Below are positions 1 through 8,350 of a stretch of 64,000 bases of DNA, one piece after another. Origin of the DNA: Rhodococcus qingshengii (GTDB lineage: Bacteria > Actinomycetota > Actinomycetes > Mycobacteriales > Mycobacteriaceae); NCBI RefSeq assembly GCF_021025955.1, contig NZ_JAJNCL010000002.1, positions 547,626 to 611,625 of the forward strand, read 5' to 3'. The translations under genes were made by a program, and so were the position numbers. Under the pieces are notes generated by a model that worked only from the letters and a program-made list of their open reading frames with translations, was not told where the DNA came from and ran no database searches. Position 1 is the first letter of the stretch, and each line of letters starts with the position of its first letter.

Positions 1-1453
1 TTCGCAGAATGGCGCGCCCCCAAGCGAGTCGCTGCCGTTGCCCGCCAGACAATCGAATCCCGCCATCCCCTAGCGTTGCCCGAACACCAAGATCATGGCG
101 TCTGACCATCGAGTCCAAACGTATATCGGTCAGCACTGAGGCAATCTCCGTGTCGTCGACGCGGCGCCCCAAAGTTAGATTCTCACCAATACTGCCCGCG
201 AGAACTGGACTGTCTTGTTCAATGTAGGCAACCCGCTCACGTAATTCTGAAATATTCCTATCGGACAGATTCACACCATCAATCTTCACAACCCCACTGT
301 CGTGCGAGTAAAAGCCCTCCATAATACTCAGTAGGGTCGACTTCCCTGACCCCGTTTCTCCAACGATTCCCACGAAAGATCCTGCGGGCGCCGAAAATGT
401 TACCCCTCGTAGGACTGGCGCCCCCTCAGAGTAGGCAAAGCAGACATTCTCGAATTCAACTGATAGGGCGAGACTTTGATTCGGCTGAGAGCAAGGGTCA
501 TAGCCTGGTGCTGGAAGTTGAGCCTCTGTTTCAAATTCGAAAACCTCCTCAATCCTCCGCCACGCTGCTCTTGCCATTTGCCACTCGGTGTATCCCTGAA
601 CGAGAGTCGACAAGGGACCACTGAGCAGGAACAGGTAAAGCAGAAACCCAATCAGCGCACCTAGGGTCATCGCACCATCAGTAACACGCACCGCCCCAGT
701 GAGAAGCACCGCAACGAACACCACCTGCGAGGAAAAGGCCATGGTCGGTTGCGCTGCTGCGGATAGTTTTCCAATTTTCAGACCAGAATTTCGGACAGCT
801 ACGGTACAAGACTTGATTTTACGAAGCTGGTCCACTTCCGCTCCCGAAGAACGAATTAGCCGCATGGTAGACAGCGTTTGACTGGATATGGACGCCAGTT
901 CACCGGTTGCCGTCTGGCTGGCCAGAGCGGCCTTGTTCATTGCCCTCCCTAACTGACTGACGACGACCAACGAAAAACCGAAAACAGTGACAGTAATTAA
1001 AAACATCACACTGTCAGAGCGAAGCATCATGACGGAAGCAAAGATGACAATTAGTATGGCACTCAATGTCTGAGCTAATGTGGTCCGAACGAAGGCGCGC
1101 AGGAGGCCAGAATCAGTGGTGATGCGAGACACAAGGTCACCAACTGGTCTTCTATCTAATTCATCCAATCTAGTACTCAACAAATGGCGCGACAGTTGAT
1201 TTCGAACGGAATATACCCACCGTTCTCCAATCTTAGTCAGAAGAATTATCTGATAACCCGTCACAACCGCTTGAACGATTGCAGCTAGAACCATCAGAGC
1301 TACTAGTCTATTAATCGGCCGACCAGTCCCTAGGCTGTCAACTACCTGTTGAAGAAGCAGCGGCTGCCAAGCAGTCAGAAGTGCTCCAAAAATCGAGAGC
1401 AGAACCGCAATCGCTGCAGCTATTCGATGTCCACGCAATACTGATCGGACCAC
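1..1453 (-). CDS. ABC exporter, permease-ATPase fusion (3' end outside window)
   Basis: Reading the minus strand from a GTG at 1453 gives an open frame of about 484 codons that runs off the window. The first ~300 residues are hydrophobic with several membrane segments (ABC transmembrane type 1 pattern). A nucleotide-binding domain follows, with Walker A GETGSGKST, a Q-loop region (AYIEQDSPVLAGSIGENL) and the signature LSGGQRQRLAWGRAIL close to the window edge; Walker B lies outside. The GTG is preceded by GAGG about 8 bases upstream, and an in-frame stop lies just before it, so the start is well fixed. It is the last visible gene of the lanthipeptide operon and is likely to export the modified peptides. 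The role is inferred from context; the family is clear. Confidence 0.9.
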   Translation of the reverse strand, partial: MVRSVLRGHRIAAAIAVLLSIFGALLTAWQPLLLQQVVDSLGTGRPINRLVALMVLAAIVQAVVTGYQIILLTKIGERWVYSVRNQLSRHLLSTRLDELDRRPVGDLVSRITTDSGLLRAFVRTTLAQTLSAILIVIFASVMMLRSDSVMFLITVTVFGFSLVVVSQLGRAMNKAALASQTATGELASISSQTLSTMRLIRSSGAEVDQLRKIKSCTVAVRNSGLKIGKLSAAAQPTMAFSSQVVFVAVLLTGAVRVTDGAMTLGALIGFLLYLFLLSGPLSTLVQGYTEWQMARAAWRRIEEVFEFETEAQLPAPGYDPCSQPNQSLALSVEFENVCFAYSEGAPVLRGVTFSAPAGSFVGIVGETGSGKSTLLSIMEGFYSHDSGVVKIDGVNLSDRNISELRERVAYIEQDSPVLAGSIGENLTLGRRVDDTEIASVLTDIRLDSMVRRHDLGVRATLGDGGIRLSGGQRQRLAWGRAILR

Positions 1454-1529
1454 TATTAGCCCTCATATCTAATCGATTCTGATAGCTGACTTGCAACAAG
1501 TCAGCTATGGCCGTAAGCAAAAATTCACA

Positions 1530-1739
1530 TCAAGTCGCAGAAGGGCTGGAACGTCTGCCGACAAACAGCCATATCACAGGACCGATGACGGGCAGTGCCA
1601 AGATAGCGATCATCCACCCCACCTTCCCGCCGCCGCTGAGCCTGCCAGAACCCAGACAGGTTACTATCGCTGTCAGGAATACGGCTGTGTAAACGATCAG
1701 GACTGCTGCAACCGCCCAAGCGGCAATGCCATTTTGCAT
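1530..1739 (-). CDS. Small two-helix membrane protein (PLDc_N-like)
   Basis: A 69-residue protein starting MQNGIAAWAVAAV with two hydrophobic segments (about residues 5-27 and 38-58) separated by a Gly/Lys-rich loop (GSGRLSGGGKVGW), ending in an Arg/Ser tail. The spacing and the VGWMIAILALPVIGPVIW segment resemble the phospholipase D N-terminal (PLDc_N) membrane family. The ATG at 1739 has an AGGAGAG ribosome site; a longer upstream start is less likely because it would overlap the protease gene. It lies between the protease and the ABC exporter of the lanthipeptide operon. It may help immunity or export, but no function can be read from the sequence. Confidence 0.75.
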   Translation of the reverse strand: MQNGIAAWAVAAVLIVYTAVFLTAIVTCLGSGRLSGGGKVGWMIAILALPVIGPVIWLFVGRRSSPSAT

Positions 1740-1746
1740 TTCTCTC

Positions 1747-3540
1747 CTATCTAGCAATACTTGGTTGTGAAACAAATTCCACAATCTGTTTCAGCGCATC
1801 AGGTTGGCCATACGGAAGCAGATGCCCCCCTATTCGATTGTCGACTTTCACACTATGCCCGGCCAAACCTAGCATTCGCGATACCTCATACCCGCATTCA
1901 GGTGCTACGGTTCGATCATCGATTCCGATAAGTATCAGAATTAGTGGACTTCCATTTGAGGAGGGGCGAAGTTCCGTAAGCGCACGCTCGTCTCGCATGA
2001 CATTCGGTGACAACGCGACAGATTCCAGATACTTGATCATTCTCTGATCATCGCTAGTCGATGCCACGTCTTTCGGATCGAAGAATCCGTTGACTACCAC
2101 CGCTCGGGAGAACAGGTCCGGTGCTGCAGCTACAGTCCTGGCTGCCAGAAATCCGCCGTAACTCGAACCGATCAGGGAAATCTCGACCTCGGATCCACGC
2201 TGGTTACGTATCCCCTCAAGTAAATCCACGATGCTTCGGACATCTACGTCACCCCACCGCCCAACCAAATGCTCCGCGAAACCATCACCGTATCCTGTGC
2301 TCCCGGGCGGATTTGGAAGGAGCACTGCCGCTGCCGGCACACAGCGGACCATCGCCATCACCAGTTGGTCATACTTTGCACGCCAATGCGTCAACGGTCC
2401 GCCGTGAAGTATGACCACAATCTTCGCCGCCTGCTTGAGATCTCCGAACTGCAAAACCTCGTATCGGTGAAAACTATTCACCCAGAACGTCGTTGGTCGA
2501 TACTCAAGTCCGTCCTTCGCACGACCGACTGGGAAATCAATGCTCGAAGGACTATTTAGTGGATCGAACGCGATCTGGCGAGGGACAGACTCTCGGAACG
2601 GAGCGACGTCGATATAGGAGACCGACACTCGGCCATCCGCGAGAACCGCAACCGCGGCAGTACCGACGTAGCCATTCTGAGCTGTTACCTGCTTAGTGTG
2701 CTGCCTCGTGTAATCGAAGGCTTCCAGCCAACTAAATGGCCCCCTCTCAAGTCTTAGAATCAAGACATCCTTGACCAGCGCCGCAACCCCGACCTGAACG
2801 TCTGATTCGTACTGATCTTCGAAGCTCGTGGCTGAGAATGTCCCTGATACCTCACCGGTCACGAGGTCTCGAATCTCTACGGTCCCAGCCTGATCGGCGA
2901 GGAAGGCACCACGAACTCCGTCAGAGGCAAGCAACACTGCATATGTCAGCGGTCTAACTACGCCGCCGTCTACAACGCAGGCGAGTGGAGTCGACTCGGC
3001 ATTCTCGAGGTTCAGCACAGACCCGGTTGGGGTTGAAACGATCGATAGCAATTTTGATGGACGAGACTTGGCACTGTTCGGGGAACCAACTCCGCGCTCC
3101 ATCAAAATGTCGGAAGCGTTGAACACTGAGACCGACCCATGTCGATCTGTGGTGAGAAGCAAATCTCCTTCCGCCGCGATGCGACGCCGTTCCACACAGA
3201 TCCCGTTTGAATCAGTGCGGTACAGACCGGAGGACGCACCACCGACCCCCAGCGACACCAGTATCGTCACTTTCCGTGCATCGTCGCAGGCGAGTGCCAC
3301 AACCTTCCTGAAGTCGATCTCGGCGTCGAAATCATCAGCACATCGTTCCCATCCACCTCCATCACGCAGATCGAACATGACAAGTTTTGGGTGTGCTGTA
3401 CCGTCTACGGCCACTGCAGCGGCCGCATTACCGGACTGGCTAAAAACGAAATGAATCAAGTTTCGCACGCGAAGTGAATCCGCCCAGAATTCCTCGAATG
3501 TTTCCTGCGAAGCAAGTTCTCGACCAGCGGGAGCAGTCAT
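1747..3540 (-). CDS. Prolyl oligopeptidase family (S9) serine peptidase, likely leader peptidase
   Basis: A 597-residue protein. The first ~370 residues look like a beta-propeller-type region, and the last ~220 form an alpha/beta hydrolase. The S9 catalytic triad is visible: Ser about 460 in GSSYGG, Asp about 541 in GIDDRTVAP and His about 573 in GGHLLPYG. HGGPLTHW is the usual oxyanion segment. The start overlaps the last bases of the synthetase gene (3537-3540, ATGA), so the two are translationally coupled. Class III lanthipeptide clusters such as flavipeptin use S9 peptidases to remove leaders; by context this is the likely leader protease. No signal peptide is seen, so it probably acts in the cytosol. 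Proline is absent before the CC motif in precursor A2, so strict Pro specificity is doubtful. Confidence 0.85.
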   Translation of the reverse strand: MTAPAGRELASQETFEEFWADSLRVRNLIHFVFSQSGNAAAAVAVDGTAHPKLVMFDLRDGGGWERCADDFDAEIDFRKVVALACDDARKVTILVSLGVGGASSGLYRTDSNGICVERRRIAAEGDLLLTTDRHGSVSVFNASDILMERGVGSPNSAKSRPSKLLSIVSTPTGSVLNLENAESTPLACVVDGGVVRPLTYAVLLASDGVRGAFLADQAGTVEIRDLVTGEVSGTFSATSFEDQYESDVQVGVAALVKDVLILRLERGPFSWLEAFDYTRQHTKQVTAQNGYVGTAAVAVLADGRVSVSYIDVAPFRESVPRQIAFDPLNSPSSIDFPVGRAKDGLEYRPTTFWVNSFHRYEVLQFGDLKQAAKIVVILHGGPLTHWRAKYDQLVMAMVRCVPAAAVLLPNPPGSTGYGDGFAEHLVGRWGDVDVRSIVDLLEGIRNQRGSEVEISLIGSSYGGFLAARTVAAAPDLFSRAVVVNGFFDPKDVASTSDDQRMIKYLESVALSPNVMRDERALTELRPSSNGSPLILILIGIDDRTVAPECGYEVSRMLGLAGHSVKVDNRIGGHLLPYGQPDALKQIVEFVSQPSIAR

Positions 3541-6224
3541 AGCGTCGTGCTGTCCGCGTAAAACGGGCGAGGAGTACCGTACAGATACCTACCGAGCAAG
3601 CTTAGGGCTCCCGCATCCCCCAGTCCGAAACTGGCGCCGCCAGTCCGACCGGTATCTCCGGAGTAGCTACTGACCCCATCCCTGTCCGTGTAACGCTTCT
3701 GTTGAAGACGCTCGATCGCGCCTTCACACAATTTCAGGTAGTGCCTCTCCCCGGTTCGAGCGAACAGATCGAGGTAGAGATGAGCGTTACCGGCAATTCC
3801 GTGACAGTGCGAACTTTGCAGCCGTGATTCCGCAATCTCACATGACGCCGCGGCCATCCGAGCAAGTTTCAAGGGCCCGCTGGTGTCTGAGGTTGAATGC
3901 AACCGAGTCAACGCCGATCCAATCCCGCCTGCACCGCTGCACCACCACACCACGATCTCGTCGCTCGATTGAGAGATCGGCCAGTTGGCATAGTCACCAG
4001 AGAGGATTGCAACTCGTTGGAGATGCCGCACTCCGACATCCACGATGTCTTGACTCGCTCGATCCCCGGTAACCGCACCGTATGCCGCGAAGAAATGAAG
4101 GAACCCAGCAATCCCGTGGGCGTACCCGAAGTGGGTCGGACGGTCGATCTGAACCGCAAGTGTCGCATCATCCTCCACGGTCACGATTCGCTTCATAGTG
4201 TTCGCAATGCCTGACAACCGGGGCAACAGTTGCTTCTCACCGTATTGTTCGACGAAGTCTGCCGCGACCAAGCCCGAACCCGCGATGCCATGGGTGACGT
4301 CCGGGTTCCCCCACTCAACAGGGGCCGCTCGCAGCAGTCGAATCGAGAGTTCTCTCATCTCTTGATCGCCGAATACATGGGCAGCAGTGCGTAGCGCTAA
4401 TGCGGTTCCGCTGCGTCCGAAGTATGCCCCGGGGAGCGTCTGCCGGAGCTCCGATACGGTCAGTTCGCGAGCCAAGTAGTCAGCGATCGACCGCGCGGTG
4501 AACTCCACATTCTGATTCCAGTGAGGTGTGTTGGCCAGATCAAGCAATGTAACCAGCGTGCCAGCACAACCTCCCTGCACCGCGAGCGGATCCGTGAACC
4601 CGGTGCCAACCTTTACCGGTTCCACCGGTGACAACCCCTCGGCCAGGCGAGTTTTCACACTGTGCCCGAGAAGCATCAAGTCGGTCGTCAACCAGAGTCC
4701 GATAGCAGTGGGTGCCTCTTGAGCGGCGACGACAGCGCCAACAACGACTTCCGCTGGAACGGGCTGATCGAAACACCGGAGAACATCATTGATCGATGGA
4801 CGCAGGCTTGATTCGGAGGCAACCATTGCGGTCAGAAGCTCCCTGCGACTCCTGATCGCTGAGTTCTCAGCCGCGTTGGTATCGATCCATTTGACCGTAG
4901 CGGCGAACCACGCGTCTTCGTCATCCGCTTCACAGATAGGCGGTTCGACTCCCTCAGTCAGTACAAAGACGAGCACCATCGCAAGAGCATAGATATCAGA
5001 GGTTGGATCGAGGTGACGGATGATCGCCGCTGACCTCATTCGTTCTCTCGCAGCGTATCCGAGAGTATTTGCATTCACAGTGTCGCAACCGATCGCGGCA
5101 ACGAACTCAGCGTCGATGAATCGAACTTCTCCACCGGGTGTGAGCATGATGTTGCCTGGCGTCAGGTCCCCAACCACATAGTCTTTGGCGTGTATCTCCG
5201 ACACCTTCTCGATGATCTGGAGACACAACTTCTCTCTTTCGACGACCACGGTAGCCACGTCACCCCGAAGTCCACGGTCGAATTCCTTGGCGAAGTATGC
5301 TCGCAGGTCGTCGCCGGGTAGCTCTTCCTCCGCTAGGAACAGGTGACCACCTTCCTCGAATAAGTCGAATGGCTCCGGGAACACCTGAGTACCAGCAAAC
5401 GCACGCAAGACTTCTTCCTCGTGCCGGAGCTGATCCACCATCGTCGACCCGTCCGGCTGAGGTCCGATGAACGGTCGTGCTTCCTTCAGAATGCATAGGC
5501 GCCCATTTCGATCCCGGGCCCGGTAAACACCGCCACGGTTGGAGTGTCTCACAGCAGACGTGACCGAATAGTTGCCGTTCAACATTGGCTCGACGTCCGA
5601 CGCGTCGCTCACACTCTGTGCAATCGGAAACGGCGACTGTGCCCATACAGGTGGCGAGAACCAGGCAAGCCTCTCGTCCATCGCATAGTCACCTTCCGGG
5701 CTTGTCATTTCAATCTCAAATGCCCCGTCAGACTTCAAATGTGGCCGACTGCCGCTGATTACTCCGTACCTGGCGTGAACGAGGGAGTTTTCCCGCAGGA
5801 TGAGATCTGAGAGTATCCGTGGTCCTTCAAATCCATTGAGCGCTTCGTCGAGGGTAGTAGCCAACTTATGGATGTCTTCGTTCGATGTCGCAGACTCCGG
5901 ATAGATGGTCATGAACTTGCATCCACTACCTCGATCCTGCCTGTGTGACAACAACTCTGAAAGTTGCTCTGTGCCTTTGGTGTATTTGAATGCAACCCGG
6001 TGCTGGAGAAGGACCCCGGTTGCAACGGCGAGAACTTCAGCACTATCTCTCATCGACGAAGAGATGTGAAGCTTCCACCCTTGAGGGCGCATGAAGTAAC
6101 ACGGCGGCGTGACGCGCCTCCAGAAGGGGTCGGTCTCGACCAACCAACCTAGCGCGTTGAACTTCTCCGCATTGGGCAACTGGAGATCGTGATGATCCCA
6201 GGACTTCACACCTTTGATGGTCAA
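3537..6224 (-). CDS. Lanthionine synthetase, lyase-kinase-cyclase (LanL/LanKC type)
   Basis: An 895-residue three-domain enzyme. The N-terminal phospho-Ser/Thr lyase region carries GWKLHISSS (49-57), VAFKYTK (77-83), GCKFMTIYP (101-109) and ILSDLILRENSLVHARYG (137-154). A kinase domain follows (about 220-480) with Lys247, catalytic loop GDLTPGNI (Asp353, Asn358) and metal-binding IDAEF (Asp371), the form usual in this family. The C-terminal third is LanC-like and keeps all three zinc ligands: Cys762 (WWCSG), Cys807 and His808 (CHG). Class III LanKC enzymes normally lack these ligands and class IV LanL enzymes have them, so this is closer to class IV. It should phosphorylate, eliminate and cyclise Ser/Thr with Cys in the three precursors just upstream. 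The stop overlaps the protease start. Confidence 0.93.
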   Translation of the reverse strand: MTIKGVKSWDHHDLQLPNAEKFNALGWLVETDPFWRRVTPPCYFMRPQGWKLHISSSMRDSAEVLAVATGVLLQHRVAFKYTKGTEQLSELLSHRQDRGSGCKFMTIYPESATSNEDIHKLATTLDEALNGFEGPRILSDLILRENSLVHARYGVISGSRPHLKSDGAFEIEMTSPEGDYAMDERLAWFSPPVWAQSPFPIAQSVSDASDVEPMLNGNYSVTSAVRHSNRGGVYRARDRNGRLCILKEARPFIGPQPDGSTMVDQLRHEEEVLRAFAGTQVFPEPFDLFEEGGHLFLAEEELPGDDLRAYFAKEFDRGLRGDVATVVVEREKLCLQIIEKVSEIHAKDYVVGDLTPGNIMLTPGGEVRFIDAEFVAAIGCDTVNANTLGYAARERMRSAAIIRHLDPTSDIYALAMVLVFVLTEGVEPPICEADDEDAWFAATVKWIDTNAAENSAIRSRRELLTAMVASESSLRPSINDVLRCFDQPVPAEVVVGAVVAAQEAPTAIGLWLTTDLMLLGHSVKTRLAEGLSPVEPVKVGTGFTDPLAVQGGCAGTLVTLLDLANTPHWNQNVEFTARSIADYLARELTVSELRQTLPGAYFGRSGTALALRTAAHVFGDQEMRELSIRLLRAAPVEWGNPDVTHGIAGSGLVAADFVEQYGEKQLLPRLSGIANTMKRIVTVEDDATLAVQIDRPTHFGYAHGIAGFLHFFAAYGAVTGDRASQDIVDVGVRHLQRVAILSGDYANWPISQSSDEIVVWWCSGAGGIGSALTRLHSTSDTSGPLKLARMAAASCEIAESRLQSSHCHGIAGNAHLYLDLFARTGERHYLKLCEGAIERLQQKRYTDRDGVSSYSGDTGRTGGASFGLGDAGALSLLGRYLYGTPRPFYADSTTL

Positions 6225-6263
6225 TCGAGTTCCGCCTGTCAGGAATTGAGAATGCGAACGCTG

Positions 6264-6294
6264 CTGGGGTGCAGCGATTCAAGCTGCACCCCAG
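6264..6294 (-). terminator. Strong hairpin between precursor genes and synthetase
   Basis: The arms CTGGGGTGCAGC (6264-6275) and GCTGCACCCCAG (6283-6294) form a perfect 12-bp stem with a 7-base loop. It sits in the 81-base gap between the last precursor stop (6306) and the synthetase start (6224). There is no clear U-run, so it may be a partial terminator or an mRNA-stabilising end that keeps precursor transcript in excess over enzyme transcript. The structure is seen; the function is inferred. Confidence 0.6.
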
Positions 6295-6305
6295 AAACGA
6301 ATCTG

Positions 6306-6440
6306 CTATGCGGTAAAGGAACAGGTTGGACACGTTGTGATCGATGCGAGAGCGCAGCAACCGAAGATTTCGGCATCTTGTTGCGGCCTCAAGATCGATC
6401 GTTCCTCATCGATCCGCTGCAAGAGGAGAACAGAGTGCAT
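6306..6440 (-). CDS. Lanthipeptide precursor A3 (44 aa)
   Basis: Begins MHSVLLLQRIDEER and ends GCCALASITTCPTCSFTA. The leader has a V-L-L-L-Q element, like the (I/L)LxLQ motif of class III leaders, followed by acidic residues. The probable core has CC near its start, then Ser/Thr residues, then TCPTC and S/T residues: four Cys and six Ser/Thr available for ring formation. The ATG at 6440 has GGAGG about 6 bases upstream and lies 2 bases after the stop of A2, so it is probably translationally coupled. A longer in-frame start upstream exists but would overlap A2 and has no comparable ribosome site. A short S-P or R-P step (ILRP, residue 19) could be a trimming site. Confidence 0.85.
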   Translation of the reverse strand: MHSVLLLQRIDEERSILRPQQDAEIFGCCALASITTCPTCSFTA

Positions 6441-6442
6441 TT

Positions 6443-6601
6443 CTAGCCTCCGGTGTTCGTGCAGCTGTGGCAAGTGGTCAGGATTGACGGTCCAGGCCCC
6501 AGGTAATTGGTTGTGTACCAGCAACAATCCGTCGAACCCAGCATCTGCGCATCGGACGAACTCTCCATGGTTTGCAGCTGAATAATCTGAGCGGTACTCA
6601 T
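6443..6601 (-). CDS. Lanthipeptide precursor A2 (52 aa)
   Basis: A 52-codon frame starting MSTAQIIQLQTMESSS, with AAGGAG 7 bases before the ATG. The leader has IIQLQ, matching the LxLQ-type leader element of its two neighbours. The core begins near Asp25-Cys26-Cys27 and ends TTCHSCTNTGG. The CC at the front and TCxxC(T/S) at the back match precursors A1 and A3, while the middle (WYTTNYLGPGPSIL) is longer and unique. There is no proline before the CC pair. It sits between A1 (stop at 6632) and A3 (start at 6440), all on the same strand. It is short enough to fall below common gene-calling limits. Shared architecture, ribosome site and position make it convincing. Confidence 0.88.
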   Translation of the reverse strand: MSTAQIIQLQTMESSSDAQMLGSTDCCWYTTNYLGPGPSILTTCHSCTNTGG

Positions 6602-6631
6602 GCGCAACTCCTTAGTTGTCTAGCAGGCGAT

Positions 6632-6763
6632 TTAGTGAGTGAGCGTGCAACCGTGGCAGGTCACCAAGGTGGGCAAGGGCGCCGGCACGTAGCAGCACCA
6701 CTCCGCCTTCAACGGCGACTCCTCCTCTAGCACTTGGAGATCGAGAACTGCAGTCGCATTCAT
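6632..6763 (-). CDS. Lanthipeptide precursor A1 (43 aa)
   Basis: Starts MNATAVLDLQVLEEESPLKA; GAGGAGGG lies about 6 bases before the ATG. VLDLQ is a textbook class III leader motif and is followed by an acidic stretch. The probable core is WCCYVPAPLPTLVTCHGC then TLTH: four Cys and four Thr. The CC...TCxxCT pattern is shared with A2 and A3. It is the first gene of the operon. Longer in-frame starts upstream (to 6856) are not supported because the good ribosome site and leader motif both fix Met at 6763. Confidence 0.88.
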   Translation of the reverse strand: MNATAVLDLQVLEEESPLKAEWCCYVPAPLPTLVTCHGCTLTH

Positions 6764-6797
6764 AGAAACCCTCCTCTTGCATCCGGAAATTGCGTTT

Positions 6798-6825
6798 TGC
6801 CAGTGTTCCGAGCACCGAACTGGCA
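6798..6825. promoter_or_regulatory. Inverted repeat upstream of lanthipeptide operon
   Basis: TGCCAGT (6798-6804) and ACTGGCA (6819-6825) form a perfect 7-bp inverted repeat with arm centres 21 bases apart (two helical turns), about 35 bases before the first precursor start. This is suitable for a dimeric regulator, but no cluster regulator is visible in the window. The rest of 6764-7252 shows no gene I can support. Confidence 0.35.
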
Positions 6826-7252
6826 GGACGTGACGAACCCATCGAGCGCTGCACACAGAGGGACACGCGATGCCAAGCAGGATTCGTTTACCGACCGATG
6901 CCGGAATGCGTCACAGACGCCAGCCCCTCCCGAGGGAAACAAGGAAGAGCCGCTAGCGGAAGCCCTCTAGGCTTCTACCGAGAGAATATACCCAACGGTC
7001 TCGTTCCGCCACCCCCTCACGGCAGATCAGCCGCAGCGGAGAAATCTGCAAGGAACATCCCTGCGGGGACCAGTCGCCAGAGGCGAAGGGCGCACCTACC
7101 AACAACGTCAAGGAAAAGACCGCGGAATGAATCTTGAAAACTCATCAAATAGATTGTGTAACAACCTAATTAACATTGCCGACATAACATTCCCAGTAAT
7201 AGACCCGCAGAACGACGAAACCATCACGCTGATTTCATCCACCGGAGATTCT

Positions 7253-7900
7253 ATGCGCACGCCACAACCGTCCACCCTCCAAAAGGCTGAAGGCCACCGC
7301 CCACCTGACCAAACAACAATCGATTCACCCACCCACCGGAGATGGGCCACACTGCTGACCAACCTCGGATTCCACTGGGCCAATCAGCAGTTCGCCGGTG
7401 TCACCTTCACCCTGTCGACCGAGGCCAGTGACAGACTGGCCCACCTGGTGGTCGAGGATCACGCGAGCGGACAGTTCGAAGCGCCCCGCGTCATCGATCG
7501 CCGGCCAGATGATTTCTATGTGATGGTCACAGATGCACCATTGCTGAATCGGAAGCCTGGCCGCATCGACGGGCTCACCGATTCTCGGGAGTTCATCGCG
7601 GGCATCATCATCGAGGATCCGACTGATCGGGGTCACGACTTCGATCCGATCCACGATGCGCACGCCGCCGGGCTTGCCAGATGCACGATCTGCGCTTCAG
7701 TCGGCTACTACGACCGCGGACATTGGCCCGAGAATCGGATATTCTATCCCTGCGGCCATAAGACTGCTGATGCCGGCCATATGGCGTCGATCGAATGGTT
7801 ATCATCGTCGTGGTCGTATGCGGTGCAGGAGGTTCCATTCGACGAGGATCGGTCTTCGCGGAAGATCCTCTGCGAGGTCTACGGATACCGGGAGCTCTGA
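7253..7900 (+). CDS. Hypothetical protein with CxxC and CGH motifs
   Basis: A 215-residue protein beginning MRTPQPSTLQ. I chose the ATG at 7253 because CGGAGA lies 6-10 bases upstream; an earlier in-frame ATG at 7127 has no ribosome site. Near the C-terminus there is CTIC (about residue 170) and later PCGHKTADAGH, which together could bind a metal. No family was recognised. It is divergent from the lanthipeptide operon and convergent with a short minus-strand frame 13 bases after its stop. Confidence 0.6.
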   Translation: MRTPQPSTLQKAEGHRPPDQTTIDSPTHRRWATLLTNLGFHWANQQFAGVTFTLSTEASDRLAHLVVEDHASGQFEAPRVIDRRPDDFYVMVTDAPLLNRKPGRIDGLTDSREFIAGIIIEDPTDRGHDFDPIHDAHAAGLARCTICASVGYYDRGHWPENRIFYPCGHKTADAGHMASIEWLSSSWSYAVQEVPFDEDRSSRKILCEVYGYREL

Positions 7901-7913
7901 TTCGCTCTCAGTT

Positions 7914-8114
7914 CTATTCGGAGCGTCGTCTCGATAGATCGTTCGTAAGAAGTATCGAAAGTTCGTCAGCGTCGCACTCAGCTTCAGCAATAGCCCCATG
8001 AAGCTTCAGGTACGTCGAGACTTCGCCCCGGAAGCTGTTCGGAACTCCTTGCAGCACATCACTTTCCCGTCGATCGCAGACTGATATGGCACCGTCGCGG
8101 AGACTGAATCTCAT
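7914..8114 (-). CDS. Small hypothetical protein (66 aa)
   Basis: A 66-codon frame starting MRFSLRDGAISVCDRRES with AGGGAGA about 7 bases before the ATG and a normal GC-rich third-position pattern. It has no recognisable domain. Immediately upstream on the same strand is one copy of a duplicated element (8151-8241). It could be the surviving 3' gene of a decayed unit. Support rests only on the ribosome site and codon use. Confidence 0.4.
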   Translation of the reverse strand: MRFSLRDGAISVCDRRESDVLQGVPNSFRGEVSTYLKLHGAIAEAECDADELSILLTNDLSRRRSE

Positions 8115-8150
8115 ACGGAGATCTCCCTAGGGGAGAGCCCGTGATGAATC

Positions 8151-8241
8151 GCCCTTCTCTGCGGAACCCCTGAGGTCGGTGGTGCTCTCAAAGCGGAAGA
8201 CGTGGACGTATTGAACATTGACCCATACGACGAGCTCAGAG
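8151..8241. repeat. Duplicated element, copy 1
   Basis: About 90 bases resembling 8351-8441. The central block from GTGGTGCTC to GAGCTCAGAGC has roughly six differences in 64 bases, including an exact run of more than 30 bases over the GACGTGGACGTATTGAAC region. Both strands are open over the shared block: minus reads WVNVQYVHVFRF and plus reads EDVDVLNIDPYDELRA. The nature of the element is unknown. Confidence 0.6.
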
Positions 8242-8350
8242 CACATGGCGGATAGCTCCCGATTCGACGCGAATCCTTTGATTAGGAACAGCTTCGAAGT
8301 TCATCTCTTTGCGTAGATTCCCTATACGTCGCGGAGCCTCTTCTCAGAGC

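Noticed and set aside
6764..6856. Longer N-terminus for precursor A1
   Set aside because: The ATG at 6763 has GAGGAGGG and directly precedes the leader motif; the upstream part looks unrelated and overlaps the inverted repeat.
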